Shown: positions 11,337 to 20,503 of the stretch, piece by piece
Layout of the letters: each line of letters opens with the position of its first letter
Position numbering within the stretch: the stretch's first letter is position 1
Source: Candidatus Gastranaerophilales bacterium
GTDB lineage: Bacteria; Cyanobacteriota; Vampirovibrionia; Gastranaerophilales; Gastranaerophilaceae
DNA length: 39,113 nucleotides
NCBI GenBank assembly: GCA_947631645.1
Contig: CANRMD010000014.1
Span: 1 to 39,113, forward strand
Direction: 5' to 3'
Notes under the pieces: model-generated
What the model was told of the DNA's origin: nothing
Database searches by the model: none
What the model saw: the letters and a program-made list of their open reading frames with translations, nothing else
Position numbers and translations under genes: made by a program

Positions 11337-14300
11337 TTCTTGAGTAATCATATTTTTTTCTGTCTATTTTAGGATAATAAGACGAAGTTACATCTCCTAA
11401 GATATAATTTAAACCGAATTGGAAACCGATACCGTTAATGCCTGCATTACGCAATGTAAGTTGTCCGTACAGTCCTAATTTATCTTTTATAACTTTAGTT
11501 CCGCCTAATCCGTATTGAATATATCCGTGATCCATGTGAAGTTTGGGAAGATTTACATTTCCCGCCATTCCGTCAATACCGTCATTAATAAAGAACATAT
11601 ATTGGAAAGTGGCATATAAACTCCAAGTTCTTTTTGCCAAAATTAAATTTAACCCCGGAGCAGCATTAAATGCATTCAACATGCCCGAGTTCATGCTCAT
11701 TTCACCGAAATCGGTACCCCAATTTTGTTTGCCGAATAAATTATATGAAGCAAATACATTTGGCTGGAATATAAAATCTTCAAACGGATGGAAGTTATAT
11801 GCAGATTTAATTACTGCACCCGTGTACCAATTACCTGCATTATCTCTATATACATCAACATCCATATCATTCATATAACCGCCGCCATATACCGCAACAG
11901 AAGTTACAGAATCATTATGTCCTATAAATGTACCCATTAAACCCAGTTGTCCGCCTTCTTGGTTCATTCTTACATCTTTATAATGTTGTCTTCCGCCGTT
12001 ATATGCCATAAATACTGTAGGAATGAATTTCCAATTATTATTGATATCCGCAGCTTTAAAATCAGCACCGACTAATGTACCCCAAACATTTGAACCCACA
12101 TCAAGATTATGTGTCATATCCAATCTGTTGAATGAAGCATATGTTTTTGCCCATAGTCCGCCATTTTCGTAGGTTTTTTGATAAGGAACAAATAAACTTT
12201 GAGCATCCGCATATTTATTAGCATTTTTAGCATTGTCAATAAATCTTTCCTCATGCAATACAAAGTGATTTGTAAGTATATCATCAAACATCACTTGGTT
12301 AGTATATGCTGCAAGAGTTGCGGCTTGACCTCTGTATGTATGAGGGTTAACGGTATCTAAATATGCTCTATATCGTCCGTTCCCAATCGCTTGTAAACCG
12401 TATGTGCCGATTGGAGTATCTTTTAATGCATTTGATGCACTAAAAGTTATATCTCCGTTTATGTCTCCGTCAAATAGTTGAAGTTCAACAGTTTCATCAA
12501 TCGGAGCCTTTCCTAAGAAATCAAAGTCGTATACGTTTAATTGTGCATTTGACGCGTTAAGACTGTCAAATTTAAATGTATCAGCTTTTCTCGCACGAGG
12601 GTCAATATCTACCGTAAAGTTAGCATTGTCTGAAATGTCAACATTTCTTGCCTCTATAGATTTTATTTCTCCGTTTTTCAATGCGAAAACTGCATTTTCA
12701 GACATTTTTAAGTTATCAGCGTAAAATTCTTGTACGGCTTTTCCGAGCATCAAACTTGAATTATTTTTAATTTCTACATTTCCGCCTTTTATATAACTGT
12801 CATTACCGGTAATTGATACTTTAGAGTTTTCATCCAACACAAAATTTCCGCCTGTCTGCTGAAGTCCGCCGCCTTGTTCCGTTGAATTTTCTATCCCTTT
12901 AGCTGTAAGAGTTCCACCCTCATTTTTTATTAATCCGTGCCATTTATCATTTGTTTCTTCATCCAGATTAAATTTTCCGCTTTTTAAATCAACAGTTGCA
13001 CCTTTTTGTATATCTACAGCAACGGCATCTTGAACGTCACTTGGCTCGACTATTGTTAATATTGAATCACTTAAAAGATTTAAGTTGCCCTTTGTCGCCG
13101 TCAATGTTCCGTCTATTGATTTCATACCGTAATCAAAAGTACCGCCGTCTAAATTAACGTTACCTGACCATGTATCCGCATAATCCCCGTCATTAAGAGT
13201 TAATTCTCCGCCTGTTTGAACATTAACCGTCGAATCTTTTTCTATATTAACCACAGCTTTTCTGTGCACAAATGAACCATAGTCTCCTTGCTGATTTAAT
13301 GATACATTTGAGCCTCCGGTTATATTGACATTACCGCTTTGTGCTTGTAATAATCCGTTAGTAGAGGCATCTCTTGTTTGCATCGAAGAAGATGCATTAT
13401 ATCCGTCAATATTTAATGTGCCTGTTGAATCATCAAGAATTAATATATTTCCGCTCCACTTATCATTATTATCAACGCTGAATGTTCCGTTATTGTCTAT
13501 AATGACATTTGAATTTTCCTGTATATCTGTTTGTACTTCTTTTGCAACTTTACTGTTTTCATTAATCGTCAAATTTGATTCATTTTTTAATGTTAATTTA
13601 CCGCCTGTAGCATCAAGTTTTCCGTTTGATTTTACGGAGTCAAGAGTTAAAGAGCCATTGGATAAACCGACTTTCCCCAGCCAATTTGAACCGTTTCCGA
13701 GCGTTATATCAGCACCCGCAACGTCAAGTTCCCCGTTTGAATATATATTTGTTTGAGCGGCTTCTGATATTGAACTTCCCTCTTTAAATGTTAATTTGCC
13801 GGCATGTTCTGTTCCGTCACCTATATTTAATGTTCCGCCGTTAACTTTTAATGTTGCACCGTCAACTAAATCATCCTGACTCATCCAGTTCAAAATACCA
13901 TCTTCAATTGTGGAATTTCCGCCAAAGAACTTTCCGAAAACATTTGTTTTAACATCATCAGAATATAGACTGCCATCATCTTTTTTACTTTGAGTAAATG
14001 TACCTTTGAATCCTGATGCATCACCTGATAACAACAATCCGCCTTTATTTGTAATTGAAGCATTATTACCGTCTGAACCGCTTGTAACTGTTGAACCTTG
14101 TGCAAAATCCAAATAACCGCCGTTAGATAAACTTCCTTTGTTTTCTAATTGTTTGCTGATATATAAATTGCCGTTGTTTTTAGCATTAGAAGCAGTGTTA
14201 TTAACAAAAGAATTACTTACAGTATTATTACCGCTAAAGTTTGCCTCAGCATTATTTGTTAAATCGGTTATAGTGTTTTTACCGCCGAATGTAACTGTCG

Positions 14301-17300
14301 CATCAGCTTCATTAGTAAATTTTGTAATTAAACTGCCTTGTTCTCCATCTAAGTTATCACTGTGGAATGTAAAATTACCTTTATTTGTAATATCACTTTC
14401 AAAATTATTAGAACCGAGTACATTAGCTTCACCGGCATTATATATATCATTTTTGGCAGAATTATTCATACCCTCAACTATGACATCTTCAAGAACCATA
14501 TGTCCTTGTGAATCATTATATATAGCTCCTCCTAATGAAGAAGAACTGTTAGAAGAGAATTTAGCGTTATGGACATATAACCCCGTATAATTTTCCGATG
14601 TATGTTCACCGCCCGAACCTCCGTTATTATATATTGCACCGCCCTTTTCGGCACTTGAAGAATTACCTTCAACTATAACGTTATCAAGTACAACCTGTGA
14701 AGTTTCACTGTTATTTTTAAGAACCGAGCCTCCCGTACCACTTTCATCCGCTGCAATATCAGCATCTTTAACAGTTAAATTTCTTACCATCAATTTTGTA
14801 TTAACATCTTCATCAATATCAAAGAAGTGTCCCTTATTATCCGTAATTTGACTACCCTGAATTAATTTACCTGATAATACACTGTCTTGTGCATTTGCAT
14901 TTTTACCAGATACCGTAAATCTTCCCTCTGTTGTTTTCCCCAGAGAACTATCTATATGATAATCAGTATCATCACCTTCCGAAAATTGGAAAAATCTGTC
15001 TTGACCTTTTCCGCTATTCATATCAGATAATGAATTTGAATCAGCTTGTCCTGAAACTTTTAACGTAACGCCTCTTCCATCTTCATTAACATCTAGGTCA
15101 TAAGTATATTTTGTAGTTGCACCTTGTATGGTTCCGTCTCCCGAGAGAGTTAAAGAACCTTCTCCCCTTATAACACCCTCATTATCTTTGGTTGAATATT
15201 TTTGACCTCTTGTTGCATTTTCTTCACCGGAAATGAATACCGAAGCTAAAGAAAGACTGCCTGATGAGTTTTGACCGACAGTTAATGAATCGGTTGCAAG
15301 ATAGTCCGTATCTCCGTTTGTAATGTGTACATTAAAATCAATACTGCTGTTTTCAGATTTTAAACTGTCAAATATATAATCATGAAGAACGCTTGAATGG
15401 TCGCCGTCACTTAATTCACCAAGTTTTAAAACAGAATCTTTTAATGTAAAATCTTTATAATTATAATTTAAAGAGCCATCTGACCCGCTTTCAAGTTTAA
15501 GTTCAGCATTACTAAATGCAATATTGTTATCATTAGAACCTTGAATACCGCTTTTTAAAGTAAAAGTTGATTTCTCGTTACCCTCAAAACCTTTAAATGA
15601 AGCAGTTGCACCAGTCCCGGCAAATTGGAGTAAATCTTCTGAAATTATACCGCCTGACATGTCATAAGTTGTATAATCAAACTTCGTATTACTACCAAGT
15701 TTAACAACACCGTTATAATCCAATCTGTCGGCTGTAACAGTTAAACTTCCTGATTTTATATCCTTTTCACCGCTAAATAATTTAGCATTAGAACTTTTAC
15801 TTGTAGTAACAGTTGTTGAACCATCATTTTGAACATATTTACCTGTATAACCCGAAGCATCTCCATTAATTGTAACATTTCCTCCGTTGTTGTGGATTTC
15901 ACCGCCGTTCCCCGTTATAGTTCCTGATATTGATAAATCAGAAGAGGTTGTAATGTTTCCGTGGTTTTCCACATCAGATAATGAACCGCCTAAAAATGTT
16001 ATATTAGCGTTAGTTTGATTAGTTAATTTCCCACTAGCCGTTATATTACCTTGCGTTGTAATTGTACCTGAATTTTCAACTTCTTGAAGATTAGCACTTC
16101 CAAACGTAACATTAGCATCGGAATTATTGGTTAATTTCCCCGATGCACTTAACAAATCAGTAACATTTATTGTACCCGAATTTTCTATCGTACCTTGAAC
16201 ATTAAGTGAATTAACTCTTAATTGTGCTTTGTTTGTATTTGAAAGAAGATGTTTTCCGTTAAAATCTTCACCCGTACCGTTCAAAGTAAGTTTCCCGGAA
16301 GCATCAAATTGACTTTGGTTTTCCAATGCTCCAAAAGTCATATCATTACCTTGAATGGTTCCGAAATTGCTCACTGTATTACTAACGGTAAAAGCACCGT
16401 TTGCATTACGCATATCAACAGTTCCGCTGTTTGTAAGATTTTTTAAATTTAAACTTCCCGAGCCGGTGCTTGTTATGGTTCCGTTTTCATTTTCAACAGT
16501 TTCAATTGTTATATCACCCGTATTATCAATTCTTCCGGCATTTTTTAAATTTGTTCCAGAAAGTGTTCCTAAATTTAAGATTTCACCGTCTGATTTATTT
16601 TCATTTGTTAAACCTTCAAGTTTTAAATTACCCTTATTGTTAATTTTTCCGCTGTTTTCAAGACCATTTGTTCCTTGTACAACAATTGTTTTGCCATAAT
16701 CGTTTACAACAGAATAAAAGTCATCAGCTTTATTAGCATTTTGAATTTTTAATCCGCCTGTAAATTCTGTGTTATTAGCATTATTTGAAACTTTGGCATT
16801 GTTTGATACCACCGTTTGACCCGTAATTTTATTATTTGAACCGTTTATATTAAGTTCTTTAATGCCTGTTCCGTTAATGTTTACAGTTGCAGAAGAAGCT
16901 GCAGCAATATAATCAGTCAAATTCAATATTAATCCCGAATTTTGTGCAGTTTCAGCCGCTATTGACTCTAAAGAAGTATCATTATCAAAATTTAATAAAT
17001 TAACTACAGAGTTATTTCTTGAACCGAATTTAATCGTTGAAGCTATACCTGATTTATTTCCCTCATCTCTGTTTGAGCCGTCAAGTGTTAAATTTATTCC
17101 GTCAATAACAAACTTTCCGTTTCCTTTAATATGTTTTTCTAAAGTAACATCCCCTAAATTATATAAAGTCAAAGTTCCGTGGTCACTAACGGTAATATCA
17201 ATTGTTTGTGACAAAACTGAATTTGATTTTTTTAAGGTTAAATTAGCCTCGTTTGTTCCGTCACCAACAACAAGTTTTGTATTGTTTTGCAGTTCAAGTA

Positions 17301-18072
17301 AGGTTTTAACACTTGTACCCGTGGAATCATATAAATCATTTTTTGTATACCAATGTAGTTCTCCATCTTTGAATGTTGATTTACCATGAAAGAATGTAGC
17401 ATCTTTTTTTAATTCAAAAACCCCGGACTCGTTAACAAAATTTCCGCTATATAAACTATTAATACCTCCGACTTCAAGTTTTGAAGCACCTTTATGTGTT
17501 ACGGTGCCGTATCCCGAAAGTCCTGCGTCGAGAGTAACTTTTCCGCCCGTGCCGTTTATCTCTGTTGTTGCATCTTGATCAACATATATATCTCCACCGC
17601 CACCGCGTCTATCTGTACCATTACCTGTAAAAATTACGTTTTTCCCATCTTCAGCAGTAATTGTTAACTTACCGCTGTTTCTTATAACTGCACCGAATAC
17701 TACACCTGATGAACCCTTAAAATCTTTAAAGGTAACATTTTTTAACGTTAGACTGCTGCCTTTATTTACATTAAATGCATCACGATTAAATGAACTTTGA
17801 ATTTCTTTTGCTTGAGTAAATGTTGCATGAGAAGAATCTCCATCCTTAGCTCCTTGAATTGTGATATCAACATTATTAACCTCTTCGGTGCTTTTCCCTA
17901 AATCTATTGTTCCGTTAAATTCTATATCTTGCTTTACTTTTATATCAGAATTTGAATTAACTTTTTCTTTTAATTCATCATACGAACTGACATCTTCCGC
18001 AAAAACACAAGATGTGGTTATTAACATTGCACAAAGCAATGAAGCAGCATTTAGTTTCCAATTCCTTTTCAA
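11320..18072 (-). CDS. Giant autotransporter adhesin-like protein (type V secretion)
   Basis: The protein has 2250 residues. It starts at a TTG with GAGAGG eight bases upstream, giving a good signal peptide (about 25 residues, cut after VFA). The long passenger is rich in Asn, Gly, Ser and Thr and is built of short beta-helix-type repeats such as 'NSGTI' and 'GNIT'. A middle section near residues 1140-1190 has Pmp-like GGAIYN and FSSN motifs. A linker (about 1910-1965) and a C-terminal beta-barrel (about 1965-2230) begin with GLWAKTYASF and end at GFQFGLNYILG. About 20 extra residues follow, ending in Pro, whereas most autotransporters end in an aromatic residue. It is probably displayed on the cell surface, and adhesion is an inference. 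The stop overlaps larE by 17 bp. Confidence 0.88.
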   Translation of the reverse strand: MKRNWKLNAASLLCAMLITTSCVFAEDVSSYDELKEKVNSNSDIKVKQDIEFNGTIDLGKSTEEVNNVDITIQGAKDGDSSHATFTQAKEIQSSFNRDAFNVNKGSSLTLKNVTFKDFKGSSGVVFGAVIRNSGKLTITAEDGKNVIFTGNGTDRRGGGGDIYVDQDATTEINGTGGKVTLDAGLSGYGTVTHKGASKLEVGGINSLYSGNFVNESGVFELKKDATFFHGKSTFKDGELHWYTKNDLYDSTGTSVKTLLELQNNTKLVVGDGTNEANLTLKKSNSVLSQTIDITVSDHGTLTLYNLGDVTLEKHIKGNGKFVIDGINLTLDGSNRDEGNKSGIASTIKFGSRNNSVVNLLNFDNDTSLESIAAETAQNSGLILNLTDYIAAASSATVNINGTGIKELNINGSNNKITGQTVVSNNAKVSNNANNTEFTGGLKIQNANKADDFYSVVNDYGKTIVVQGTNGLENSGKINNKGNLKLEGLTNENKSDGEILNLGTLSGTNLKNAGRIDNTGDITIETVENENGTITSTGSGSLNLKNLTNSGTVDMRNANGAFTVSNTVSNFGTIQGNDMTFGALENQSQFDASGKLTLNGTGEDFNGKHLLSNTNKAQLRVNSLNVQGTIENSGTINVTDLLSASGKLTNNSDANVTFGSANLQEVENSGTITTQGNITASGKLTNQTNANITFLGGSLSDVENHGNITTSSDLSISGTITGNGGEIHNNGGNVTINGDASGYTGKYVQNDGSTTVTTSKSSNAKLFSGEKDIKSGSLTVTADRLDYNGVVKLGSNTKFDYTTYDMSGGIISEDLLQFAGTGATASFKGFEGNEKSTFTLKSGIQGSNDNNIAFSNAELKLESGSDGSLNYNYKDFTLKDSVLKLGELSDGDHSSVLHDYIFDSLKSENSSIDFNVHITNGDTDYLATDSLTVGQNSSGSLSLASVFISGEENATRGQKYSTKDNEGVIRGEGSLTLSGDGTIQGATTKYTYDLDVNEDGRGVTLKVSGQADSNSLSDMNSGKGQDRFFQFSEGDDTDYHIDSSLGKTTEGRFTVSGKNANAQDSVLSGKLIQGSQITDNKGHFFDIDEDVNTKLMVRNLTVKDADIAADESGTGGSVLKNNSETSQVVLDNVIVEGNSSSAEKGGAIYNNGGSGGEHTSENYTGLYVHNAKFSSNSSSSLGGAIYNDSQGHMVLEDVIVEGMNNSAKNDIYNAGEANVLGSNNFESDITNKGNFTFHSDNLDGEQGSLITKFTNEADATVTFGGKNTITDLTNNAEANFSGNNTVSNSFVNNTASNAKNNGNLYISKQLENKGSLSNGGYLDFAQGSTVTSGSDGNNASITNKGGLLLSGDASGFKGTFTQSKKDDGSLYSDDVKTNVFGKFFGGNSTIEDGILNWMSQDDLVDGATLKVNGGTLNIGDGTEHAGKLTFKEGSSISEAAQTNIYSNGELDVAGADITLGNGSNWLGKVGLSNGSLTLDSVKSNGKLDATGGKLTLKNESNLTINENSKVAKEVQTDIQENSNVIIDNNGTFSVDNNDKWSGNILILDDSTGTLNIDGYNASSSMQTRDASTNGLLQAQSGNVNITGGSNVSLNQQGDYGSFVHRKAVVNIEKDSTVNVQTGGELTLNDGDYADTWSGNVNLDGGTFDYGMKSIDGTLTATKGNLNLLSDSILTIVEPSDVQDAVAVDIQKGATVDLKSGKFNLDEETNDKWHGLIKNEGGTLTAKGIENSTEQGGGLQQTGGNFVLDENSKVSITGNDSYIKGGNVEIKNNSSLMLGKAVQEFYADNLKMSENAVFALKNGEIKSIEARNVDISDNANFTVDIDPRARKADTFKFDSLNASNAQLNVYDFDFLGKAPIDETVELQLFDGDINGDITFSASNALKDTPIGTYGLQAIGNGRYRAYLDTVNPHTYRGQAATLAAYTNQVMFDDILTNHFVLHEERFIDNAKNANKYADAQSLFVPYQKTYENGGLWAKTYASFNRLDMTHNLDVGSNVWGTLVGADFKAADINNNWKFIPTVFMAYNGGRQHYKDVRMNQEGGQLGLMGTFIGHNDSVTSVAVYGGGYMNDMDVDVYRDNAGNWYTGAVIKSAYNFHPFEDFIFQPNVFASYNLFGKQNWGTDFGEMSMNSGMLNAFNAAPGLNLILAKRTWSLYATFQYMFFINDGIDGMAGNVNLPKLHMDHGYIQYGLGGTKVIKDKLGLYGQLTLRNAGINGIGFQFGLNYILGDVTSSYYPKIDRKKYDYSRIMLKP
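12925..13700 (-). repeat. Imperfect repeats in the autotransporter passenger
   Basis: Four copies of a unit of roughly 75-97 residues can be followed by a Trp-Gly core: GSNWLGKV, NDKWSGNI, ADTWSGNV and NDKWHGLI. The coding cores lie near 13680, 13455, 13165 and 12935. Each is followed by a G-T/S-L strand and preceded by a run like 'L-N-N-S-N-L-T-I'. This is protein-level repetition with diverged DNA. Confidence 0.6.
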
Positions 18073-18204
18073 AATTTTTACCTCTCGATAGACTATTTAC
18101 GGAGAGAACTTCTTTCTCATACTTGTTTTGATTATCTTATAAAAAGATTTATTTACAATAACTGCTCAAATATAAGATGGTATTGCGTTACAAACCTTAA
18201 TAAA

Positions 18205-18924
18205 TTAAATATCAAATATAAGTTTTGATACCAGTTTTAAAAATTCATCCACACTCAATATTGAAAAAGCTTCAACTGCATCTATATTTTTTAATAAACC
18301 TCTGTATGAGTTTAAACCTATAATTTTATCCGCATAATTTTTTGATGCAACTTGAGATTTATGAATATTTATCATTTCTTTTTTCTTATTCGCAACAGGC
18401 GAAATATTAACGTAATATTGCGGCATATTTATAGTTGACCATACCTCATAAAAAGCTATTTTTAATGACTTTTTACAGTCAGATTTTTTTATTTTTTCAC
18501 TTAAAAGTAAACTTACAGCCTTATGGTCTTTATGCTGGTCAAAAATATACGGAATAAAAATAGTATCATACAAAGATATATCAATTAAATTAAAATCTTT
18601 TTGTGAATTTATAATATTTTTATCAGGTAAATCAAGCATTTTAAAATTTTTCACACCTGCAAAATTCATTGCATTATAAAATTCTTCTTTTCTTATATCA
18701 TCATCTTTCCCGTGTGTAAGACAAATTACATCAATAAAGTCGGGATACAAAGAAATAATTCCGCCGCAACCTATACTTTCATCATCAGGGTGAGGAGCTA
18801 TAACCAAATATTTTTCACCTTCTTTAGGAATAAATTCCATAGGTTTAATATTGGTATACAAAAACGGGTTGTATATACGGTTAATTAGTTGTTTATATAT
18901 TAATTTGATAAATGTTGTTTTCAT
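18205..18924 (-). CDS. PIG-L (LmbE-like) deacetylase
   Basis: This family removes N-acetyl groups from GlcNAc-containing substrates with a zinc ion. From the ATG at 18924 the protein has 239 residues. The zinc motif APHPDDESIGCGG is at about residues 43-55 (H45, D47, D48) and the second metal motif DQHKDHKAV supplies H131, D133 and H134. The ORF is open further upstream, but the longer version adds an 18-residue tail that would overlap the start of the divergent gene, so I chose the internal ATG. It lies 6 nt after a TATAAT on this strand and has no SD, suggesting a leaderless mRNA. The divergent GT4 gene suggests a shared role in envelope or small-thiol glycan synthesis. Confidence 0.85.
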   Translation of the reverse strand: MKTTFIKLIYKQLINRIYNPFLYTNIKPMEFIPKEGEKYLVIAPHPDDESIGCGGIISLYPDFIDVICLTHGKDDDIRKEEFYNAMNFAGVKNFKMLDLPDKNIINSQKDFNLIDISLYDTIFIPYIFDQHKDHKAVSLLLSEKIKKSDCKKSLKIAFYEVWSTINMPQYYVNISPVANKKKEMINIHKSQVASKNYADKIIGLNSYRGLLKNIDAVEAFSILSVDEFLKLVSKLIFDI

Positions 18925-18930
18925 AAATTT

Positions 18931-18940
18931 ATTATATAAT
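18931..18940. promoter_or_regulatory. Overlapping divergent -10 elements between PIG-L and GT4 genes
   Basis: The near-palindrome ATTATATAAT holds a TATAAT on each strand (plus at 18935-18940, minus at 18936-18931). The plus start codon follows 7 nt later (18948) and the minus start codon 6 nt later (18924). The -35 boxes are weak. Transcription from either strand would begin almost at the ATG. Confidence 0.5.
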
Positions 18941-18947
18941 AAATAAT

Positions 18948-20048
18948 ATGTATAAAGTAGCTGTAATAACAAATACACTTTATGATAAAGAAGGAGTTGG
19001 AAAAACTGCAGGCGGCGGTTATGTTGTTACGGCAGAATTAATTTCTCAACTGAAAAATATGCCCGAAGTTGAACTCAGTGTTATTGCTTACAAAAATAAT
19101 TTATCTTCCGCCCCTGAATATAATGTCGTTATTTTTAGTAGCAACAATATAAATGATTTTATTAAAAAAGCTGATGATTATATTAAAATTAATAATTTTG
19201 ACCTTGTTTTGACCTTGAATATCGAACAAATTTACAAGAATAACTTTCTTCAAGCACACTCCGTAATATACAAATGTAATAAACAAAATTTTTTAATGTC
19301 CGCAATAAAAAAGCAAATTTCCAAAAAAAGAATAGAAAAAGAAAAAAATATATTTAAAAATACAACTTTGGACTCTGAATTTATTGCAATGTCTGAAGCC
19401 ATAAAAGAAGATTATTCAAAAACATACAACATACAAAAAGAAAAAATAAAAGTAATATATCCGGGGTGCAACCAAGTTTTTAAAGAATTTGAAACTCCCC
19501 TCAAAAAGACAGAACCCGTTTTTGGAATTGTAGCTAACAGCTCAATTAATAAGGGCGGTCATTTATTTTTATTGTCTGCCGGCATTTTAAAACTTTTAGG
19601 CTGCAAATTTCAAATAAATATTATTGCTCCAAAATATAACAGTGATATTTTAATGAAGTTTATAGTTAACATTTTTAGACTTAAAAACAAAATTAATGTC
19701 TTGGATAAGCAAGAAAATATGTCAGAATTTTATAAAAATATAGATATACTTGTAATGCCTTCATTTTTTGAAGCATTCGGACTGGTTCCTTTAGAAACCG
19801 CATCTTACTTTAAACCATCCGTTGTATCTTCAAGCTGCGGAATTTGCGAAATATTAGATAAAGATAATTCTTTTATATTTAGATCAAAATCAGTTTTCTC
19901 TTTAATTAATACTCTAAAAAAAGTTTATAACATTTATCATAATAATTACGATTTATATATAAACTATTGTAAGAAGGCTTTTGAATTATCAAAAAAATAT
20001 TCTTGGGAAAGATTTGCACAAGAGATAATCAGTATTATAAATAACTAA
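18948..20048 (+). CDS. GT4-family glycosyltransferase
   Basis: This 366-residue GT-B fold protein has two Rossmann-like halves. The N-terminal part begins MYKVAVITNTLYDKEGVGKTAGGGYVV in a donor/acceptor-loop style. The C-terminal half holds the GT4 signature EAFGLVPLETASYFKPSVV, in which the E-x7-E pair binds the nucleotide-sugar ribose. The linker region includes YKNIDILVMPSFFEAFGL. It transfers a sugar from a nucleotide donor; the acceptor is not visible. There is no SD and the ATG is 7 nt after a TATAAT. It diverges from a PIG-L deacetylase, so both may act on one glycan. Confidence 0.85.
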   Translation: MYKVAVITNTLYDKEGVGKTAGGGYVVTAELISQLKNMPEVELSVIAYKNNLSSAPEYNVVIFSSNNINDFIKKADDYIKINNFDLVLTLNIEQIYKNNFLQAHSVIYKCNKQNFLMSAIKKQISKKRIEKEKNIFKNTTLDSEFIAMSEAIKEDYSKTYNIQKEKIKVIYPGCNQVFKEFETPLKKTEPVFGIVANSSINKGGHLFLLSAGILKLLGCKFQINIIAPKYNSDILMKFIVNIFRLKNKINVLDKQENMSEFYKNIDILVMPSFFEAFGLVPLETASYFKPSVVSSSCGICEILDKDNSFIFRSKSVFSLINTLKKVYNIYHNNYDLYINYCKKAFELSKKYSWERFAQEIISIINN

Positions 20049-20187
20049 TTTTTCAATTATTAGGTTTATAATAATTAATTTTTACAATTAAATAATGCCA
20101 AAGTAAAAAATATAAAGATACGACACAGAATCAGAATAAATTTATCTTAAAAAAATTTTTAAATTCAATATAACACCAATAAAAAAA

Positions 20188-20259
20188 TGGGCCCGGTAGG
20201 ATTCGAACCTACGACCAAGGGATTATGAGTCCCCTGCGCTACCGCTGCGCCACAAGCCC
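20188..20259 (-). tRNA. tRNA with anticodon CAU (Ile2 or elongator Met)
   Basis: A 72-nt cloverleaf reads from 20259 down to 20188. It has acceptor arm GGGCTTG/CGGGCCC (with two G-U pairs), anticodon loop CTCATAA, T-loop TTCGAAT and discriminator A. CCA is not encoded. The G1-C72 pair and the anticodon stem (an A-T at 31-39) exclude an initiator tRNA. Whether it is the lysidine-modified Ile2 or a Met tRNA cannot be decided here. The stretch CTCATAATCCCTTGGTC resembles Ile2. Confidence 0.92.
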
Positions 20260-20274
20260 ATGCTTTTTATGAAA

Positions 20275-20357
20275 GACCTTAGCTGCGGTAACTTTTGTGC
20301 TACCTACCTCTCCTTAAACGATATTTAATCGTTTCCGTCGGCAGAGTGCCAAAGCCC
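20275..20357 (-). other. tRNA-sized folded spacer, possible tRNA remnant
   Basis: Between the tRNA-Phe and tRNA-CAU genes lies an 83-nt stretch that starts with the same GGGCTT and 5' flank (a short A/T run ending in ATGGG) as the tRNA-CAU. It has three hairpins: GGCA/TGCC, AAACGAT/ATCGTTT with a 5-nt loop, and GGTAGC/GTTACC. A weak outer pairing of its ends has 5 of 7 pairs. It lacks a T-loop and a normal D-arm, so it is not a working tRNA. It may be a decayed copy, a processing spacer, or a small structured RNA. Confidence 0.4.
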
Positions 20358-20374
20358 ATGTCTTTTTATAAAAA

Positions 20375-20450
20375 TGGTGCCACAACTCGGAATCGAACCA
20401 AGGACACAGGGATTTTCAGTCCCTTGCTCTACCAACTGAGCTATTGTGGC
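20375..20450 (-). tRNA. tRNA-Phe (GAA)
   Basis: A 76-nt cloverleaf reads from 20450 down to 20375. It has acceptor GCCACAA/TTGTGGC, D-arm AGCTCAGTTGGTAGAGC, anticodon loop CTGAAAA (anticodon GAA), T-arm with GGTTCGATTCC, discriminator A and encoded CCA. It lies 53 bp downstream of the Fe-S gene and is probably transcribed with it or from a close promoter, then the tRNA-CAU follows. The window 20049-20503 (455 bp) has no protein gene; its 20049-20187 part is AT-rich with no feature I can support. Confidence 0.95.
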
Positions 20451-20503
20451 TCACCTTTATGTATCTATAATATCAATTCAAAACTTTTAGTCAACCTATT
20501 TTT

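Noticed and set aside
13325-16699. Plus-strand open frames inside the autotransporter region (13325-13756, 14138-14590, 16249-16699)
   Set aside because: They are antisense shadows of the strongly coding minus strand, with low-complexity hydrophobic translations and no SD.
18205-20048. PIG-L plus GT4 as a bacillithiol BshB/BshA pair
   Set aside because: The GT4 protein lacks the BshA-like start, and no bshC is near; a general glycan role is safer.
20188-20259. tRNA-CAU as initiator tRNA-fMet
   Set aside because: It has a G1-C72 pair and an A-T at the bottom of the anticodon stem instead of three G-C pairs.
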